Shown: positions 16,030 to 26,007 of the stretch, piece by piece
How the letters are laid out: each line of letters starts with the position of its first letter
Position numbering within the stretch: the first letter of the stretch is position 1
Assembly (NCBI GenBank): GCA_028287505.1
Contig: JAQBPN010000010.1
Location: 1-59,855, forward strand
DNA from: Fibrobacterota bacterium
GTDB taxonomy: Bacteria > Fibrobacterota > Fibrobacteria > UBA11236
Direction: 5' to 3'
Length of the DNA stretch: 59,855 nucleotides
The notes under the pieces: model-generated
Databases searched by the model: none
Told to the model about the DNA's origin: nothing
Seen by the model: only the letters and a program-made list of their open reading frames with translations
Program-made: the position numbers and the translations under genes

Positions 16030-16875
16030 TCAGATATTCTCCCAGGTGAGGCTTCCCGCGCGCGCGGCCGCCGCCAAGGCGGGTTCCGCCTGGAGGATGA
16101 GGGCCGCCCGCGGATTGGGGCACGATGCCAAGGCCAGCACGGCGGCGCGTTTTTCCGCGGGCGCGTCCAGGCTCAGGACTTTTTTCAAATCTTCCAGGCC
16201 GCGATCATCCGCGCAGGGACCCACGCAGCGCCAGAGTTGCGGGCTGAACGCTCGGCCCGCGGCCCAGCGTTCATGGGCCAGATCGGAAAGCATGCGCGCC
16301 AAAGGCGGATTCACGCGGCGATCGATCCCGGTTATTTCATTCACGGGGGACTCGACGAAAAAGGTTTTCACCACCATCTGGTTCCAACCCACTTCGTCGA
16401 ACAGCGCCGCCGGATAAGGATTGCGCAAGGCGATGGCCTCGAACACGGCTTTGATGTTGCTGCGGATGGCCTCCCGCGCGCGGGCCATATGGCCATCCGG
16501 ATTGGGCAGCACGGCGAGCGCTTTCTGCAGGGCCAGGGCTTCTCCCACATCGGCGGTTTCGTAGAGACGATCCATGATGCGAGCCGAAGCGGCATCGGCG
16601 GGCAGGCAGGTGAGCAGAAAAATGCGCGCGGCCTGATCGCAGGTCCAATCGGAGGGATTCCATCCGGGGATGGCGGCAGCGGCGGTCTGGAGGTCGGCCG
16701 AACCCAGACCCAAAGGGGCTTTGCCGGAATACCGCAGGCTGGTACTGAACGCTATTGAAACGGTTTTTTCAGGGGCGCCGGTGGCGAGGAGGGCGGCTTT
16801 TTCCTCCAACCAGGCGAATGCATCCGGGGCCAAGCGGGATTTCAACCAGTCCAGCAACAAGGTTTGGGCCGACAA
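16030..16875 (-). CDS. eboA: EboA-domain protein
   Basis: A 281-residue helical protein matching EboA along its length: WLKSRLAPDAFAWLEEK near the start, TVSIAFSTSLRYSGK, WTCDQAARIFLL, the core FEAIALRNPYPAALFDEVGWNQMVVKTFFV, then RMLSDLAHERWAAGR and PQLWRCVGP. EboA belongs to a six-gene set linked to transport or processing of secondary metabolites (scytonemin, edelfosine-like precursors) in other bacteria and algae; its biochemical role is not known. First gene of a two-gene operon with eboB. No signal peptide. Confidence 0.75.
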   Translation of the reverse strand: MSAQTLLLDWLKSRLAPDAFAWLEEKAALLATGAPEKTVSIAFSTSLRYSGKAPLGLGSADLQTAAAAIPGWNPSDWTCDQAARIFLLTCLPADAASARIMDRLYETADVGEALALQKALAVLPNPDGHMARAREAIRSNIKAVFEAIALRNPYPAALFDEVGWNQMVVKTFFVESPVNEITGIDRRVNPPLARMLSDLAHERWAAGRAFSPQLWRCVGPCADDRGLEDLKKVLSLDAPAEKRAAVLALASCPNPRAALILQAEPALAAAARAGSLTWENI

Positions 16876-17320
16876 GGTCGCCTTTCCGCGGTTTATACCG
16901 CTTGTTGATGCGCCTGGGCGGCTAGGGGCGGCCCGACGGAAACCCCCGGAAGGATTCTCCTATACGGAGGGGTAAAGATACTAATATGGCCATTCCGGAC
17001 CTTCCTACCTGGGGAATTCCGTGCCAAATTGCCGTTTTCATTCTCAAATTGCTGCAAACCGGATGACAACGGTTGGGGTGGGCGATACAATTTATGCAAT
17101 ATTGGGAGCCCTAAATTGGGCAAAATGGGTAAGTTTAATCGCGTAACGGACTGGAATACAATCTGGATTTTAAAACCGGAGTCCGGGTTGAAGGCCCGCG
17201 AAGAGCTTGGTAGGAGGGACGCACGCCGGTATCTATCCCTCAAGGAGGGGGACCCCGGGATGGATTGGCCAGCGTGCATCCCAGCCATAAAAGATGGTAC
17301 CGAATGCGAAAAACCTGCTT

Positions 17321-17348
17321 CAAAATGATTAACATAAATTTCATTTTG
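17321..17348. promoter_or_regulatory. Inverted repeat upstream of the GntR/PBP1 regulator
   Basis: CAAAATGA (17321-17328) and TCATTTTG (17341-17348) form a perfect 8-bp inverted repeat with a 12-base AT-rich spacer, ending 32 bases before the regulator's start. This size fits a dimeric wHTH operator and suggests autoregulation. The remaining part of the 16876-17380 gap shows no gene. Confidence 0.4.
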
Positions 17349-17380
17349 CCTTCAAAGATGCGGAACGACTGGAGGAGTTT

Positions 17381-19057
17381 TTGAATAATCCCGGACGCAG
17401 TCGGGTTCTGGAAGAAACGGTCGAGACCGTCAAAGCCTTGATCGCCGATCCGGCCTGGAAGGCCCGCGGCTATTTGCCCGGCCTCCGGGACATGGCCCGT
17501 CTGGCCGGCTGTTCCCATTACACGATGTGGAAAGCCGTAAAGGTATTGGAGTCCCAGGATCTCCTGGAGGTGCGTCCCGGACGGCGTATCCGCATTCCGC
17601 GTCCCGAGGGGGAAGAAGAAGAGGCGCTCGATCCCTCCGAAGTCGATCCCTCCCAGGCCGGCGTGCAGTACAAGTGGGAACGTCTCCGCCGCCAGATCGA
17701 AATGGACATCCTCTCGGGCACCTTCCGTCCCGGCGAGAACCTGCCCACGCTCAAAGAGCTTGGGGCGCGCTACGGCGCCAGCTTCCTCACCCTGAAGAAA
17801 GCCCTGCGCGCCCTGGAAGGCGGCATCATCCTGCACGGCGGCCCCGGCGCCTATTCGGTGGCTTCCCTGCGTCCGCCTCCCCGCAGCACCCTGGTCTACC
17901 TGGCCTGGGGCGATGAGAACGGCCAGTTGAAATTCGGCACGCCCTTCGATCACGAAATCCTGGGAGCGCTGGGCAACGAATGCGCCCGCGCCGGCATCCG
18001 CCTGGAAAAACTCCTGTACGTACCCCAGGGCGATCGTCTCCTCTTCTGGCACGGCCGCAAGGCCCAGACCACCTTGCCGGATTGGTGCCGCGAGGCATTC
18101 GGATTCCTGTTGCGCACGGTATGTTCCCGGGACGTGGTTCCGGAGCTGGTCCCGAGGCTGGCTTCCCTGGGCAAACCGGTGGCGGTGCTGGACGAGATGG
18201 GCAGCCAGCATTTTCCCAAGCTGCACGGACGTTATTCCAACCTGGCGGTTTTCCGGCATACCATCAGCGGCACGCCGGCCAGGCAGATGGGTGCGCATCT
18301 GGCGGGCCTGGGCCATCGGGAGGTGGCGTTCATCTCTCCCTTCCATGACACGGTCTGGTCCGCCAACCGCCTGGGAAGCCTGCAGGATTGCTACCGCGGC
18401 CTGGGACCGGGTTATCGCGTGCATCCGTACATCCTGAACCTGGGCTACCAGCTTCCCTTCGAAGAAGAGGACAGCAGTGCCGTGGAGAACCTGTATCAGG
18501 CCCTGGAGAAGGCGAAGAAGGGATGGGGAGAGAGCTTCCCGCCCTTGCAGGGGATTGTCGAGAAGCTGAGACCGCACATGCGTTCGGTGGTGTGGCGGGA
18601 GTGGGTGCTGGAGCAATTGAATCCCACCCTGGAAGTGGCGCTGCGCCGCAAGGAGACCACGGCGTGGGTCTGCGCCGATGACGACACGGCGCTGCTATGC
18701 TGGGAGTTCCTGCGCCGCAAAGGATTGCGGCCGCCCCGCGATCTGACCCTGGTGGGATTCGACGACACCGGAGAAGGCGCGCGCGTGGATCTGACGTCCT
18801 ACAATTTCGACTTCCCGAAATTCTTCCACGGAGTGGTGCTGCGCCTTCTGGATCCGCCCTCTTTGTCGCTCGCGCGCAGCCGCCAGCCGATCGAAATCGA
18901 AGGGCGGATTGTGGAACGGGGCACTTCCGGCCCGCCCCCGGGCGGAAAGCCGCAACCGGTGGCGGCGTGGGCTACAAGTGGCAGCCGGGCATCCCCCGTT
19001 TCGCCAGGTAACGTTGATGATACTCTTCCGCGCGGAAAAAGGCGGAAGCGGGGGTGA
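17381..19057 (+). CDS. GntR-type regulator with two wHTH domains and a LacI/PBP1-like sensor
   Basis: A 558-residue protein with TTG start 17381 after a strong GGAGGAG site. Two GntR-like winged helices lie in series: residues about 8-73 ([36 protein letters not shown]) and 100-165 ([32 protein letters not shown]). The rest (about 175-515) resembles a periplasmic-binding-protein-like sensor ([56 protein letters not shown]). It should bind DNA and respond to a sugar-like ligand. The C-terminal 28 codons are antisense to msrA. The last 50 residues are low-complexity. Confidence 0.75.
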   Translation: MNNPGRSRVLEETVETVKALIADPAWKARGYLPGLRDMARLAGCSHYTMWKAVKVLESQDLLEVRPGRRIRIPRPEGEEEEALDPSEVDPSQAGVQYKWERLRRQIEMDILSGTFRPGENLPTLKELGARYGASFLTLKKALRALEGGIILHGGPGAYSVASLRPPPRSTLVYLAWGDENGQLKFGTPFDHEILGALGNECARAGIRLEKLLYVPQGDRLLFWHGRKAQTTLPDWCREAFGFLLRTVCSRDVVPELVPRLASLGKPVAVLDEMGSQHFPKLHGRYSNLAVFRHTISGTPARQMGAHLAGLGHREVAFISPFHDTVWSANRLGSLQDCYRGLGPGYRVHPYILNLGYQLPFEEEDSSAVENLYQALEKAKKGWGESFPPLQGIVEKLRPHMRSVVWREWVLEQLNPTLEVALRRKETTAWVCADDDTALLCWEFLRRKGLRPPRDLTLVGFDDTGEGARVDLTSYNFDFPKFFHGVVLRLLDPPSLSLARSRQPIEIEGRIVERGTSGPPPGGKPQPVAAWATSGSRASPVSPGNVDDTLPRGKRRKRG

Positions 19058-19496
19058 CCTCGGTGACGATGGGGCGGCGGTGCTTCCCGGAAGCCTGCCG
19101 CCTTTCCCTGGAAGCCAGGGCTTCGGCCCTTTGCGCTTCGTTGTGGAAGTAAACCGCCGAACGGTACTGCGTGCCCACGTCCGGGCCCTGGCGGTTCACG
19201 GTGGTGGGGTCGTGGTTCTCCCAGAATATTTCCAGCAGGTCCGCGTAGGAAACCTTGGCCGGATCGAATTCCACTTCCACCGCCTCCGCGTGCCCGGTGG
19301 CGCCCGTGCACACGGCCCGGTAGTCCGGATCCGCCATGGCGCCTCCCGTGTAGCCTACCGCCGTGTCGAGCACCCCGGGAGTGCGGCGGAAGGTCTCTTC
19401 AACGCCCCAAAAGCATCCGGCCGCGAACGTCGCCACCTCGCTGTTTTTCGTTTTGGAAACCCCGGTGGTTTCCGGATCGGTTGTTCCTTTGTCCAT
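18972..19496 (-). CDS. msrA: Peptide-methionine (S)-S-oxide reductase MsrA
   Basis: About 174 residues; ATG 19496 or 19499 (tandem) follows AAGGGAGAA. The catalytic motif GCFWGVEE has nucleophile Cys28, followed by the family pattern [41 protein letters not shown] and a C-terminal MPGCHL resolving cysteine. It repairs oxidised methionine using thioredoxin in the cytoplasm. Its 3' end overlaps the 3' end of the convergent regulator gene by 86 bases. Confidence 0.93.
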   Translation of the reverse strand: MDKGTTDPETTGVSKTKNSEVATFAAGCFWGVEETFRRTPGVLDTAVGYTGGAMADPDYRAVCTGATGHAEAVEVEFDPAKVSYADLLEIFWENHDPTTVNRQGPDVGTQYRSAVYFHNEAQRAEALASRERRQASGKHRRPIVTEVTPASAFFRAEEYHQRYLAKRGMPGCHL

Positions 19497-19604
19497 CATT
19501 TTCTCCCTTCGCCTATCCCATAATTTACCAATTAGTCCAAGCCCCCGACCGGATGTGACATTCCCGTTGCCCCAATGCCCGGAAAGTGTTTTACTTGAAG
19601 AACC

Positions 19605-20420
19605 ATGCAACCCGATCCCAGGCATATTCTCACCATCCGCGCGTTCCAGATCGCCGAAGGCATCGATATCAAGCGGGTCCGGAACGAATTCCCCGGGGAC
19701 CTGATCACGCCGGCGCCGGGCGAATTGTTCTACCGGCGAAAGGCCGCCTCGCAGGACGGGACCGGGGAGCGGGACGAAGGTTACCTATACGTAATGGACT
19801 ATGGCGTGGTGATTTTCGCCGGGCACGGGGACGCGGAAATGACCGCCGTGCTCGATAGGCTGCACCCCTTCTGCGAAAATGCCCTGGCCACGCGCGTGGG
19901 CGAGGATTTCCGCGTGCACGCGGACGTGCAGGAACTGGCGTTCACCTTCAACGACATCCATCTGCCCGCCTTCAACTCGGACGTGCTGCGCATCATCATG
20001 CTGTACGTAGGACAGTCCGCGGCGCTGGATCATTATGAGGTGGTGGTGGATCGCCTGTTGGCGGAAGGCGGCCGCCTGGCCCAGGAACTCGAGCGTTACG
20101 GCCGGCTCAAGACTTCCCGCCGCAACGTGCAGAAATTCATCGGCCGCACCTTGGCGACCCGGAACCGCCTGGTGGACAATCTCTACATCATGGACGCGCC
20201 GGACATCACCTGGGAAAACGAATATCTCGACAAGATCGATCGGGGCATGAAAAAGACCTTCGACCTGATCGAACGCTTCAGGTCGCTGGACTATCAATTG
20301 CGCGAGAACAAGGAAAACCTGGAACTCTTCGCCGAGATGCTCCAGTTCCGGCAAAGCAACATGCTGGAGTGGATCATCATCGCGCTTTTCCTGATCGAAA
20401 CCGTCAATCTTTTCAGGTAG
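19605..20420 (+). CDS. RMD1/DUF155-family membrane protein
   Basis: A 271-residue protein matching the RMD1/YagE (DUF155) family: an N-terminal beta domain with [16 protein letters not shown], a central [19 protein letters not shown] helix, a coiled region ([34 protein letters not shown]), LDQ-like [16 protein letters not shown], and one C-terminal transmembrane helix ([15 protein letters not shown]). Yeast members act at the mitochondrial membrane; the bacterial role is unclear. Followed by a hairpin terminator. Confidence 0.85.
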   Translation: MQPDPRHILTIRAFQIAEGIDIKRVRNEFPGDLITPAPGELFYRRKAASQDGTGERDEGYLYVMDYGVVIFAGHGDAEMTAVLDRLHPFCENALATRVGEDFRVHADVQELAFTFNDIHLPAFNSDVLRIIMLYVGQSAALDHYEVVVDRLLAEGGRLAQELERYGRLKTSRRNVQKFIGRTLATRNRLVDNLYIMDAPDITWENEYLDKIDRGMKKTFDLIERFRSLDYQLRENKENLELFAEMLQFRQSNMLEWIIIALFLIETVNLFR

Positions 20421-20435
20421 GGATTCCGGAGAGGC

Positions 20436-20461
20436 GGTTCCCGGAGACGCGTCCGGGAACC
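20436..20461. terminator. Hairpin between convergent genes
   Basis: GGTTCCCGGA (20436-20445) and TCCGGGAACC (20452-20461) form a perfect 10-bp stem with a 6-base loop. It lies between the stops of two convergent genes and is followed on the + strand by a pyrimidine-rich tract (TTCCGGTTTCCCTT). Likely a bidirectional terminator, without a classical T-run. Confidence 0.55.
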
Positions 20462-20474
20462 TTCCGGTTTCCCT

Positions 20475-20804
20475 TCAGGCGGTCATGTCGTGGGTCTTTT
20501 CCCAGACGTGCCGCTCCTTGATGGCTTTATGAAGCTGATCCAGGTCCCGGAAATCCTCGCTGTCGAGCTGGACCACCAGGTCATGCAGCTCGGCGGCGCG
20601 GCCTCCGTCGTGGATGAACGCTTCGATGGCCAATTGGCGGGTTATCGCCTCTTTCGTGGCCGGGAAGGAAAAGCCCCCCAGAATGCGGTCCAAGGCAATC
20701 ATTTCCGGTTCCGTCCTGCGCCCGGCCCTGGACCAGTCACTTTCCGAAACCGGCCGCTTGCCTTCCGCCACGAATCTTCCATTTTTGCGTTCCGTCATGG
20801 TCAT
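20475..20804 (-). CDS. Small DUF2795-like protein
   Basis: About 109 residues from ATG 20804 (an ATG at 20798 fits the AAAGGGGG site equally). The central segment ALDRILGGFSFPATKEAITRQLAIEAF resembles DUF2795 (L-x-G-x-x-FPATKE...), followed by a helical AELHDLVVQLDSEDFRDLDQLHKAI. The N-terminus is basic. Soluble; role unknown. The family assignment is by pattern only. Confidence 0.6.
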   Translation of the reverse strand: MTMTERKNGRFVAEGKRPVSESDWSRAGRRTEPEMIALDRILGGFSFPATKEAITRQLAIEAFIHDGGRAAELHDLVVQLDSEDFRDLDQLHKAIKERHVWEKTHDMTA

Positions 20805-21053
20805 ACCCCCTTTGCTTCCGTGAAAATGGGCCCCCTTGCCGGCGGCCCTAGAGGGGTCGGGGGCAAGGGGTCCCGTCATTGGACTCTGATCTCAAAATAA
20901 AAGCGTGTCATAGGGGGCGCGGTAAAAAGAAAGACCGGTCCCCTCCTTATTTTGCCGAGTGCCCCGGGGACGAAAACCACCCCTAAATCGGCCTGTATTT
21001 CGCCTTTCCGAGTGCTACAATAGTCTTGATCTAGTTGAGAGGATTCCTATCCC

Positions 21054-23072
21054 ATGTCTCCGAAGAAATCCGCAACCGAAAGCGGGATAGGCGCAGTGGC
21101 GTCCGGCGAAGAAGCCATTCTGCGGAGCCGGGTGGCCGAACTCGAGGCGGAACTCCAGCGCCTGCGGAAAGCCGTTACCGGAGTGGACGCGGCCCTGCCG
21201 GCGCGCGAGGCTCTTTTAAGCGAAGCGGAAAAGGTAGCCCACCTGGGCAGTTGGTTCATGAATCCCCAGACCAATGAGGTGAAATGGTCCGAGGAGTTGT
21301 ACCGCATCCTCGGTTATGACCCCGCCAAGGATAGCCCTACGGCGGAGAAGTTCTTCCAAGCCATCCACCCCGACGATTTGCAGCGCTCCCTCAAGAACGG
21401 CGAAACCCTTTCCAACACCGGGCAATTGAACCCCATCGATCTGCGCATCGTATGGAAGGACGGGACCATCCGGGAGGTCCGCAGCGAAGGGACCGTGATC
21501 CGGGACGAGGACGGCAAGCCGTTCCGGGTGGTGGGAACGGTGCTGGACGTGACGGAAACCCGCAAAGCGGAACGGGAGGCCAAGCGCATCGCCCGTTTCC
21601 TCAAAGAGGCGCAAAGCGTGGCCCATGTGGGAAGCTGGGTATGGGAAACGGCTACGGGCAACCTGGACTGGTCCAATGAACTCAGGCAGATATTCGGACT
21701 GTCCCCGGACGCGGTCATCGACGCGAAATCCTTCATCTCCATGATCCATCCCGAGGATCGGTCGAAGGTGCCGCAAAACCTCGAAGAGCTGCTGGAAAAA
21801 GGTTTCGGCGGCCCGGTGGAACTCCGCATCATCCGTCCGGACGGTACCTTGCGCCATACCTTGGTGCAATCCAAGCGCATGGAAGACGACATCGGAGGCG
21901 TCCAGCGGTTCCTGGGCACGGTGTGGGACATCACCGAGCGCAAGCAATTGGAAGAGCAATTGCGCCAATCCCAGAAAATGGAAGTGGTGGGACGCGTGGC
22001 CGGCGGCGTGGCGCACGATTTCAACAACCTGCTCACCGTGATTTCCGGCAATGCGGATCTGATACTCGAGGATCACGACGATGATCGCCTGCGCCGCATC
22101 CGCGATGCCGCCGATGTGGGAGCCGCCCTGACGCGGCAACTGCTGGCGTTCAGCCGCCAGGCCGTGGTGAAGCCGGCGGCGTTGGACCTCAACGTGGCCA
22201 TTCGGGACATCGTCCGCATCGTGGACCGGCTGATAGGAGAGGACATCTCCATCAAACTGGAATTGGCGAGCGACCCCGCCGTCATTCTGGCGGACGGCGC
22301 GCAGGTCCAGCAAATCCTGCTCAACCTGGCGGTGAACGCCCGCGACGCCATGGGCAACGGCGGGGAACTGACCTTTTCCACCCGGCAGGCGCCGGGGAAT
22401 CCCCTCAACGTGGGAAGCGAACCCGCGCGCTGGGTGGAGCTCAAGGTGCGGGACACCGGCAAGGGAATGGACTCGGTGACGCGCGAGCGGGCCTTCGAGC
22501 CTTTTTTCACCACCAAGGAACCGGGCAAAGGCACGGGGCTGGGGCTTTCGACCATCGCCGACATCGTCACGCAGATGAAGGGAACCATCGCCATAGCCTC
22601 GGAGCCCAACCGGGGCACCCTGGTAACCATCCGGTTTCCCCACAGCGCCATCAAGGTGGCTGCACCCCCGCCCGTGGAGCTCAAGTCCCGCAAGGGTCGG
22701 GAGTCCATCCTGCTGGTGGAGGACAACGCGGAACTCCGTGAGCTGGTCAGGCTGTTCCTGACCTCGGCGGGGTACAAGGTACAGGCCGTGGGCCGCCCGG
22801 GCGAGGCGGAAAGCATGTGGAAGACCGAAAAGGACACTATCGATCTGCTGATTACGGATATGGTGATGCCGGAGAAGAACGGCAAGGATCTGGCGAAGGC
22901 ATTACTCGCCATGAAGCCGGGCCTGAAAACCCTTTTCATATCCGGCTACTCTCCCAGCCGCAACGGATTCGGCGAATGGGGTTTTCTCCAGAAGCCGTTC
23001 ACGCGCAACGAACTGTTGGATTCCGTCCGCGCCCTGTGCGACGGCAAAACGCCCTCTCCGCCCCACCCATAA
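21054..23072 (+). CDS. Hybrid histidine kinase: PAS-PAS-HisKA-HATPase-REC
   Basis: A 672-residue cytoplasmic sensor. A short coiled coil (25-45) precedes two PAS domains (about 60-170, AHLGSWFMNPQTNEVKWSEEL; about 185-300, AHVGSWVWETATGNLDWSNEL), both with PAC-type endings (GTVLDVTE, GTVWDITE). The HisKA box GGVAHDFNNLL has His321. The ATPase shows NARDAM, DTGKGM and GTGLGLS. A C-terminal receiver has phospho-acceptor Asp602 (LLITDMVMPE). No membrane segments. No response regulator lies next to it, so partners are encoded elsewhere. It is 200 bases upstream of nuoA but has no obvious link to it. Confidence 0.9.
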   Translation: MSPKKSATESGIGAVASGEEAILRSRVAELEAELQRLRKAVTGVDAALPAREALLSEAEKVAHLGSWFMNPQTNEVKWSEELYRILGYDPAKDSPTAEKFFQAIHPDDLQRSLKNGETLSNTGQLNPIDLRIVWKDGTIREVRSEGTVIRDEDGKPFRVVGTVLDVTETRKAEREAKRIARFLKEAQSVAHVGSWVWETATGNLDWSNELRQIFGLSPDAVIDAKSFISMIHPEDRSKVPQNLEELLEKGFGGPVELRIIRPDGTLRHTLVQSKRMEDDIGGVQRFLGTVWDITERKQLEEQLRQSQKMEVVGRVAGGVAHDFNNLLTVISGNADLILEDHDDDRLRRIRDAADVGAALTRQLLAFSRQAVVKPAALDLNVAIRDIVRIVDRLIGEDISIKLELASDPAVILADGAQVQQILLNLAVNARDAMGNGGELTFSTRQAPGNPLNVGSEPARWVELKVRDTGKGMDSVTRERAFEPFFTTKEPGKGTGLGLSTIADIVTQMKGTIAIASEPNRGTLVTIRFPHSAIKVAAPPPVELKSRKGRESILLVEDNAELRELVRLFLTSAGYKVQAVGRPGEAESMWKTEKDTIDLLITDMVMPEKNGKDLAKALLAMKPGLKTLFISGYSPSRNGFGEWGFLQKPFTRNELLDSVRALCDGKTPSPPHP

Positions 23073-23272
23073 CCCCCTGCCGCCGGGTGCGGAACCCCGG
23101 TCCCGAGGCCGGTGCGACCCTTGCCGGGTGACAAGTTTTGACCTTTCCCAGAACCCCCATTCCTTGCCGAAAATACCCCATTTTCCTAGCTTTAGGGCCT
23201 GAAAAACGGACTGTATGAAACCCCTTTTCCGACCCGGCAGACCATCCTAATCCGGGGGAAGCGGAAACCGAC

Positions 23273-23635
23273 ATGTTAAGCGAATACCTTCCATTCATCC
23301 TCTACGGTTTTCTCGTCCTGGCGACCGGGGTCGGCGCGATAGCCGCTTCCTCCCTGTTGGGGCCCAAGAAAACCTACAGCAAGGTCAAGTTCGAACCCTA
23401 TGAGTGCGGGGTCGATCAATCGGACAATCCCCACAAGCCTTTCGCACTGAAGTTCTACACCTTCGCTTTGCTGTTCATCCTCTTCGACATCGAAACCATC
23501 TTCCTCCTACCTTGGGCTTTCGGGTTCAAGCGCCTGTTGCATACCGGCACCCTGCCGGCCGTGCTCTTCTTCCTGGTCATCCTGGGGCTGGGCCTTTTCT
23601 ACATCATCAAAACGAGGGCTTTGGAATGGGAGTGA
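23273..23635 (+). CDS. nuoA: NADH-quinone oxidoreductase subunit A
   Basis: A 120-residue membrane subunit of complex I with three transmembrane helices and the family signature [32 protein letters not shown]. It forms part of the quinone cavity at the joint between the membrane and peripheral arms. First gene of the nuoABCDEFGHI block; a 200-base gene-free upstream region probably carries the promoter. It overlaps nuoB by 10 bases. Confidence 0.95.
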   Translation: MLSEYLPFILYGFLVLATGVGAIAASSLLGPKKTYSKVKFEPYECGVDQSDNPHKPFALKFYTFALLFILFDIETIFLLPWAFGFKRLLHTGTLPAVLFFLVILGLGLFYIIKTRALEWE

Positions 23636-24219
23636 CCGGCACCACCAACGATTGGGCCACGACGACCCTGGAGACCGCGGTCAACTGGGCGCGGGCCAAC
23701 AGCCTGTGGCCCATGCCCTTCGGCACGGCCTGCTGCGGCATCGAAATGATGGCGGCCTTCATGGCCAAGTACGATACCGCCCGTTTCGGTTCCGAAGTGA
23801 TGAAGTTCAGCCCCCGCCAATCCGATCTGCTGATCGTATCCGGGCGCATTTCCCTCAAGATGATGCCGGTGTTGCAGCGCATCTGGGAACAGATGCCGGA
23901 ACCCAAGTGGTGCATTTCCATGGGCGCCTGCGCCAGCAGCGGCGGCGTGTTCGATACCTACACCCTCATCCAGGGCGTGGACCAGTTCATTCCCGTGGAC
24001 GCCTACATGCCCGGCTGCCCGCCGCGGCCGGAAGCCTTCCTGGACGCCTTGATGATGGTGCAGGAGAAGGCCAAGAAGGGCCAGGCCAAGTCCCAGGAAT
24101 ACGTGTCCGCGGACGCCTCTTCGGACCCGGCCAAATCCGTGGCCTACCGCACTCCGGACACCCATTACCGCCATGGGATGGACCGCAGCACGCCCTCCCG
24201 GGAAAAGTCCGGCGGCTGA
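23626..24219 (+). CDS. nuoB: NADH-quinone oxidoreductase subunit B
   Basis: A 197-residue subunit (start ATG 23626 inside the end of nuoA). It carries the N2 4Fe-4S cluster, the last electron carrier before quinone; the ligands are the tandem Cys36-Cys37 (GTACCGIE), Cys102 (GACASSGG) and Cys131 (PGCPPRPE). The C-terminal 40 residues are a polar extension beyond the conserved fold. Confidence 0.95.
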   Translation: MGVTGTTNDWATTTLETAVNWARANSLWPMPFGTACCGIEMMAAFMAKYDTARFGSEVMKFSPRQSDLLIVSGRISLKMMPVLQRIWEQMPEPKWCISMGACASSGGVFDTYTLIQGVDQFIPVDAYMPGCPPRPEAFLDALMMVQEKAKKGQAKSQEYVSADASSDPAKSVAYRTPDTHYRHGMDRSTPSREKSGG

Positions 24220-24245
24220 GCCGCGCGCCAAGGATGGAATCCGCC

Positions 24246-24794
24246 ATGATCACCTACAAGCCCGAGAATCATCTTTCCCTCCTGGCCAAGGTGGAAGCCT
24301 TTGCGGGCGACCGCCTGCTGGGCCGCGAGGAGAAGTCCCATTACCACCAGTTCAAGGTGCGGGGCCAGGACGCCAAGTCCCTGATCCAGTTCCTGCGCGA
24401 CGAACCGGGCCTGGGTTTCGAAATGTTCATCGACCTCACCGCCGTGGACTACCTGCGCTATCCCATCGCCCAGCCGGAACGCTTCGCCGTCATCACCACC
24501 CTGCTGTCGCCCACCCTGGGGATCAGGGTCCAGGTCAAGGCCTTCGTGGCCGAGGGCGACCCGCGTCTGCCGTCCCTCTCGGACCTGTATCTGGGGGCCA
24601 ATTGGACCGAGCGGGAAGTGTGGGACCTGTACGGTATCGAGTTCATGGGGCATCCCGATCTGAAACGCATCCTGATGCCGGACGATTACGAGGGGCATCC
24701 CCTCCGCAAAGACTACCCCCTCCGGGGCCGCGGCGAACGGGGCAACTTCCCCGTCTACCACGCCACCACCCAGAAGCCCCAGGGAGGTGTCTGA
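24246..24794 (+). CDS. nuoC: NADH-quinone oxidoreductase subunit C
   Basis: A 182-residue peripheral-arm subunit (30 kDa family). ATG 24246 is chosen; an ATG at 24234 would leave too little space after the AAGGA site. The diagnostic motif [40 protein letters not shown] is at the C-terminus. It is separate from nuoD, not fused as in E. coli. Confidence 0.93.
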   Translation: MITYKPENHLSLLAKVEAFAGDRLLGREEKSHYHQFKVRGQDAKSLIQFLRDEPGLGFEMFIDLTAVDYLRYPIAQPERFAVITTLLSPTLGIRVQVKAFVAEGDPRLPSLSDLYLGANWTEREVWDLYGIEFMGHPDLKRILMPDDYEGHPLRKDYPLRGRGERGNFPVYHATTQKPQGGV

Positions 24795-24795
24795 G

Positions 24796-26007
24796 ATGTA
24801 TTCCTACGAGAAGGAAATCGTCGAGCGCGACGAGAATACGGTCCACATGAACGTGGGCCCTTCCCATCCCGCCATGCACGGGACTCTGCGGGTCAAGATG
24901 GAGGTCAAGGGCGAGCGCATCATGAACACGGAGCAGGAGATAGGCTTCCTGCACACCGGGTTCGAGAAGCTGGGCGAGCATCGCAGCTACAACCAGTTCA
25001 TCACCCTGACCGATCGTCTCAACTACTTTTCGCCCCTCTCCAACAACATCGGCTTCGCCCTGGCTTCGGAAGAACTGCTCGGCATCACCGTGCCCCGCCG
25101 CTGCCAGGTGATCCGCACCATCCTGGCGGAAATGTCCCGCCTGGCCGACCATAGCCTGTGCGTGGGCGCCATGACCATGGATCTGGGCGCATTCACTTCC
25201 ATCCTGTGGACCTTCGTGGAGCGCGAGAAGCTGTACGACGTGTTCGAAGCCGTGACCGGCACGCGCCTGACCAGCAGCTATACGCGCGTGGGCGGCCTGG
25301 CTTTCGACCTGCCGGCGGATTTCGAGAAGCGCGTCACCGCCATCCTCGACAGCATGGAAAAGACCCTGGACAACCTCCGGGGCAGCTTTTACAAGAACCG
25401 CATCTTCCTGGACCGCACCGAAGGCATCGGCGTGATCACCAAGGAAGACGCCATGTCCTACGGCATCACCGGGCCCATGGCCCGCGCCAGCGGCGTGCCC
25501 TATGATATCCGCACCTTCCGCCCGTACATGATCTACAACGAACTCAAGTTCGAAGTGCCCCTGTACAAGGAAGGCGACACCCTGGCCCGCTACAAGATCC
25601 GCATCGACGAGATGGCGGAGTCGATTTCCCTGGTGCGCCAGGCCATGAAGCTGCTGGAACCGGGCCCCATCAACTTCGAAGATCAGAAGCGCACCCTGCC
25701 GGACAAGACGTCCACCTATGGGGACATGGAATCGCTGATCCATCACTTCAAGCTGGTCATGCCCGGCAACGATCACGGCATCCACCCGCCCGTCAGCGAC
25801 ATCTATTCCGCCACCGAGGCGCCCAACGGCGAGCTGGGGTGGCATCTCGTTTCGGACGGCACTTCCAATCCCTACCGCGTGCGCATCCGCCCGCCGTCCT
25901 TCATCAACTACCCCGTGCTCAAGCAATTGCTCAAGGGGTCCATGCTGGCCGATCTGGTCGCCATCCTGGGATCGTTCAACATCATCGCCGGAGAGTTGGA
26001 TCGATGA
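24796..26007 (+). CDS. nuoD: NADH-quinone oxidoreductase subunit D
   Basis: A 403-residue 49-kDa subunit that forms the quinone site with NuoB. ATG 24796 has AGGGAGG eight bases upstream, which favours it over GTG 24787. Visible landmarks: NVGPSHPAMHGTLR near the start, HTGFEKLGEHRSYNQ, RVGGLAFDLP, GPMARASGVPYDIR and the C-terminal IIAGELDR. Its stop overlaps the nuoE start (ATGA). Confidence 0.95.
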   Translation: MYSYEKEIVERDENTVHMNVGPSHPAMHGTLRVKMEVKGERIMNTEQEIGFLHTGFEKLGEHRSYNQFITLTDRLNYFSPLSNNIGFALASEELLGITVPRRCQVIRTILAEMSRLADHSLCVGAMTMDLGAFTSILWTFVEREKLYDVFEAVTGTRLTSSYTRVGGLAFDLPADFEKRVTAILDSMEKTLDNLRGSFYKNRIFLDRTEGIGVITKEDAMSYGITGPMARASGVPYDIRTFRPYMIYNELKFEVPLYKEGDTLARYKIRIDEMAESISLVRQAMKLLEPGPINFEDQKRTLPDKTSTYGDMESLIHHFKLVMPGNDHGIHPPVSDIYSATEAPNGELGWHLVSDGTSNPYRVRIRPPSFINYPVLKQLLKGSMLADLVAILGSFNIIAGELDR

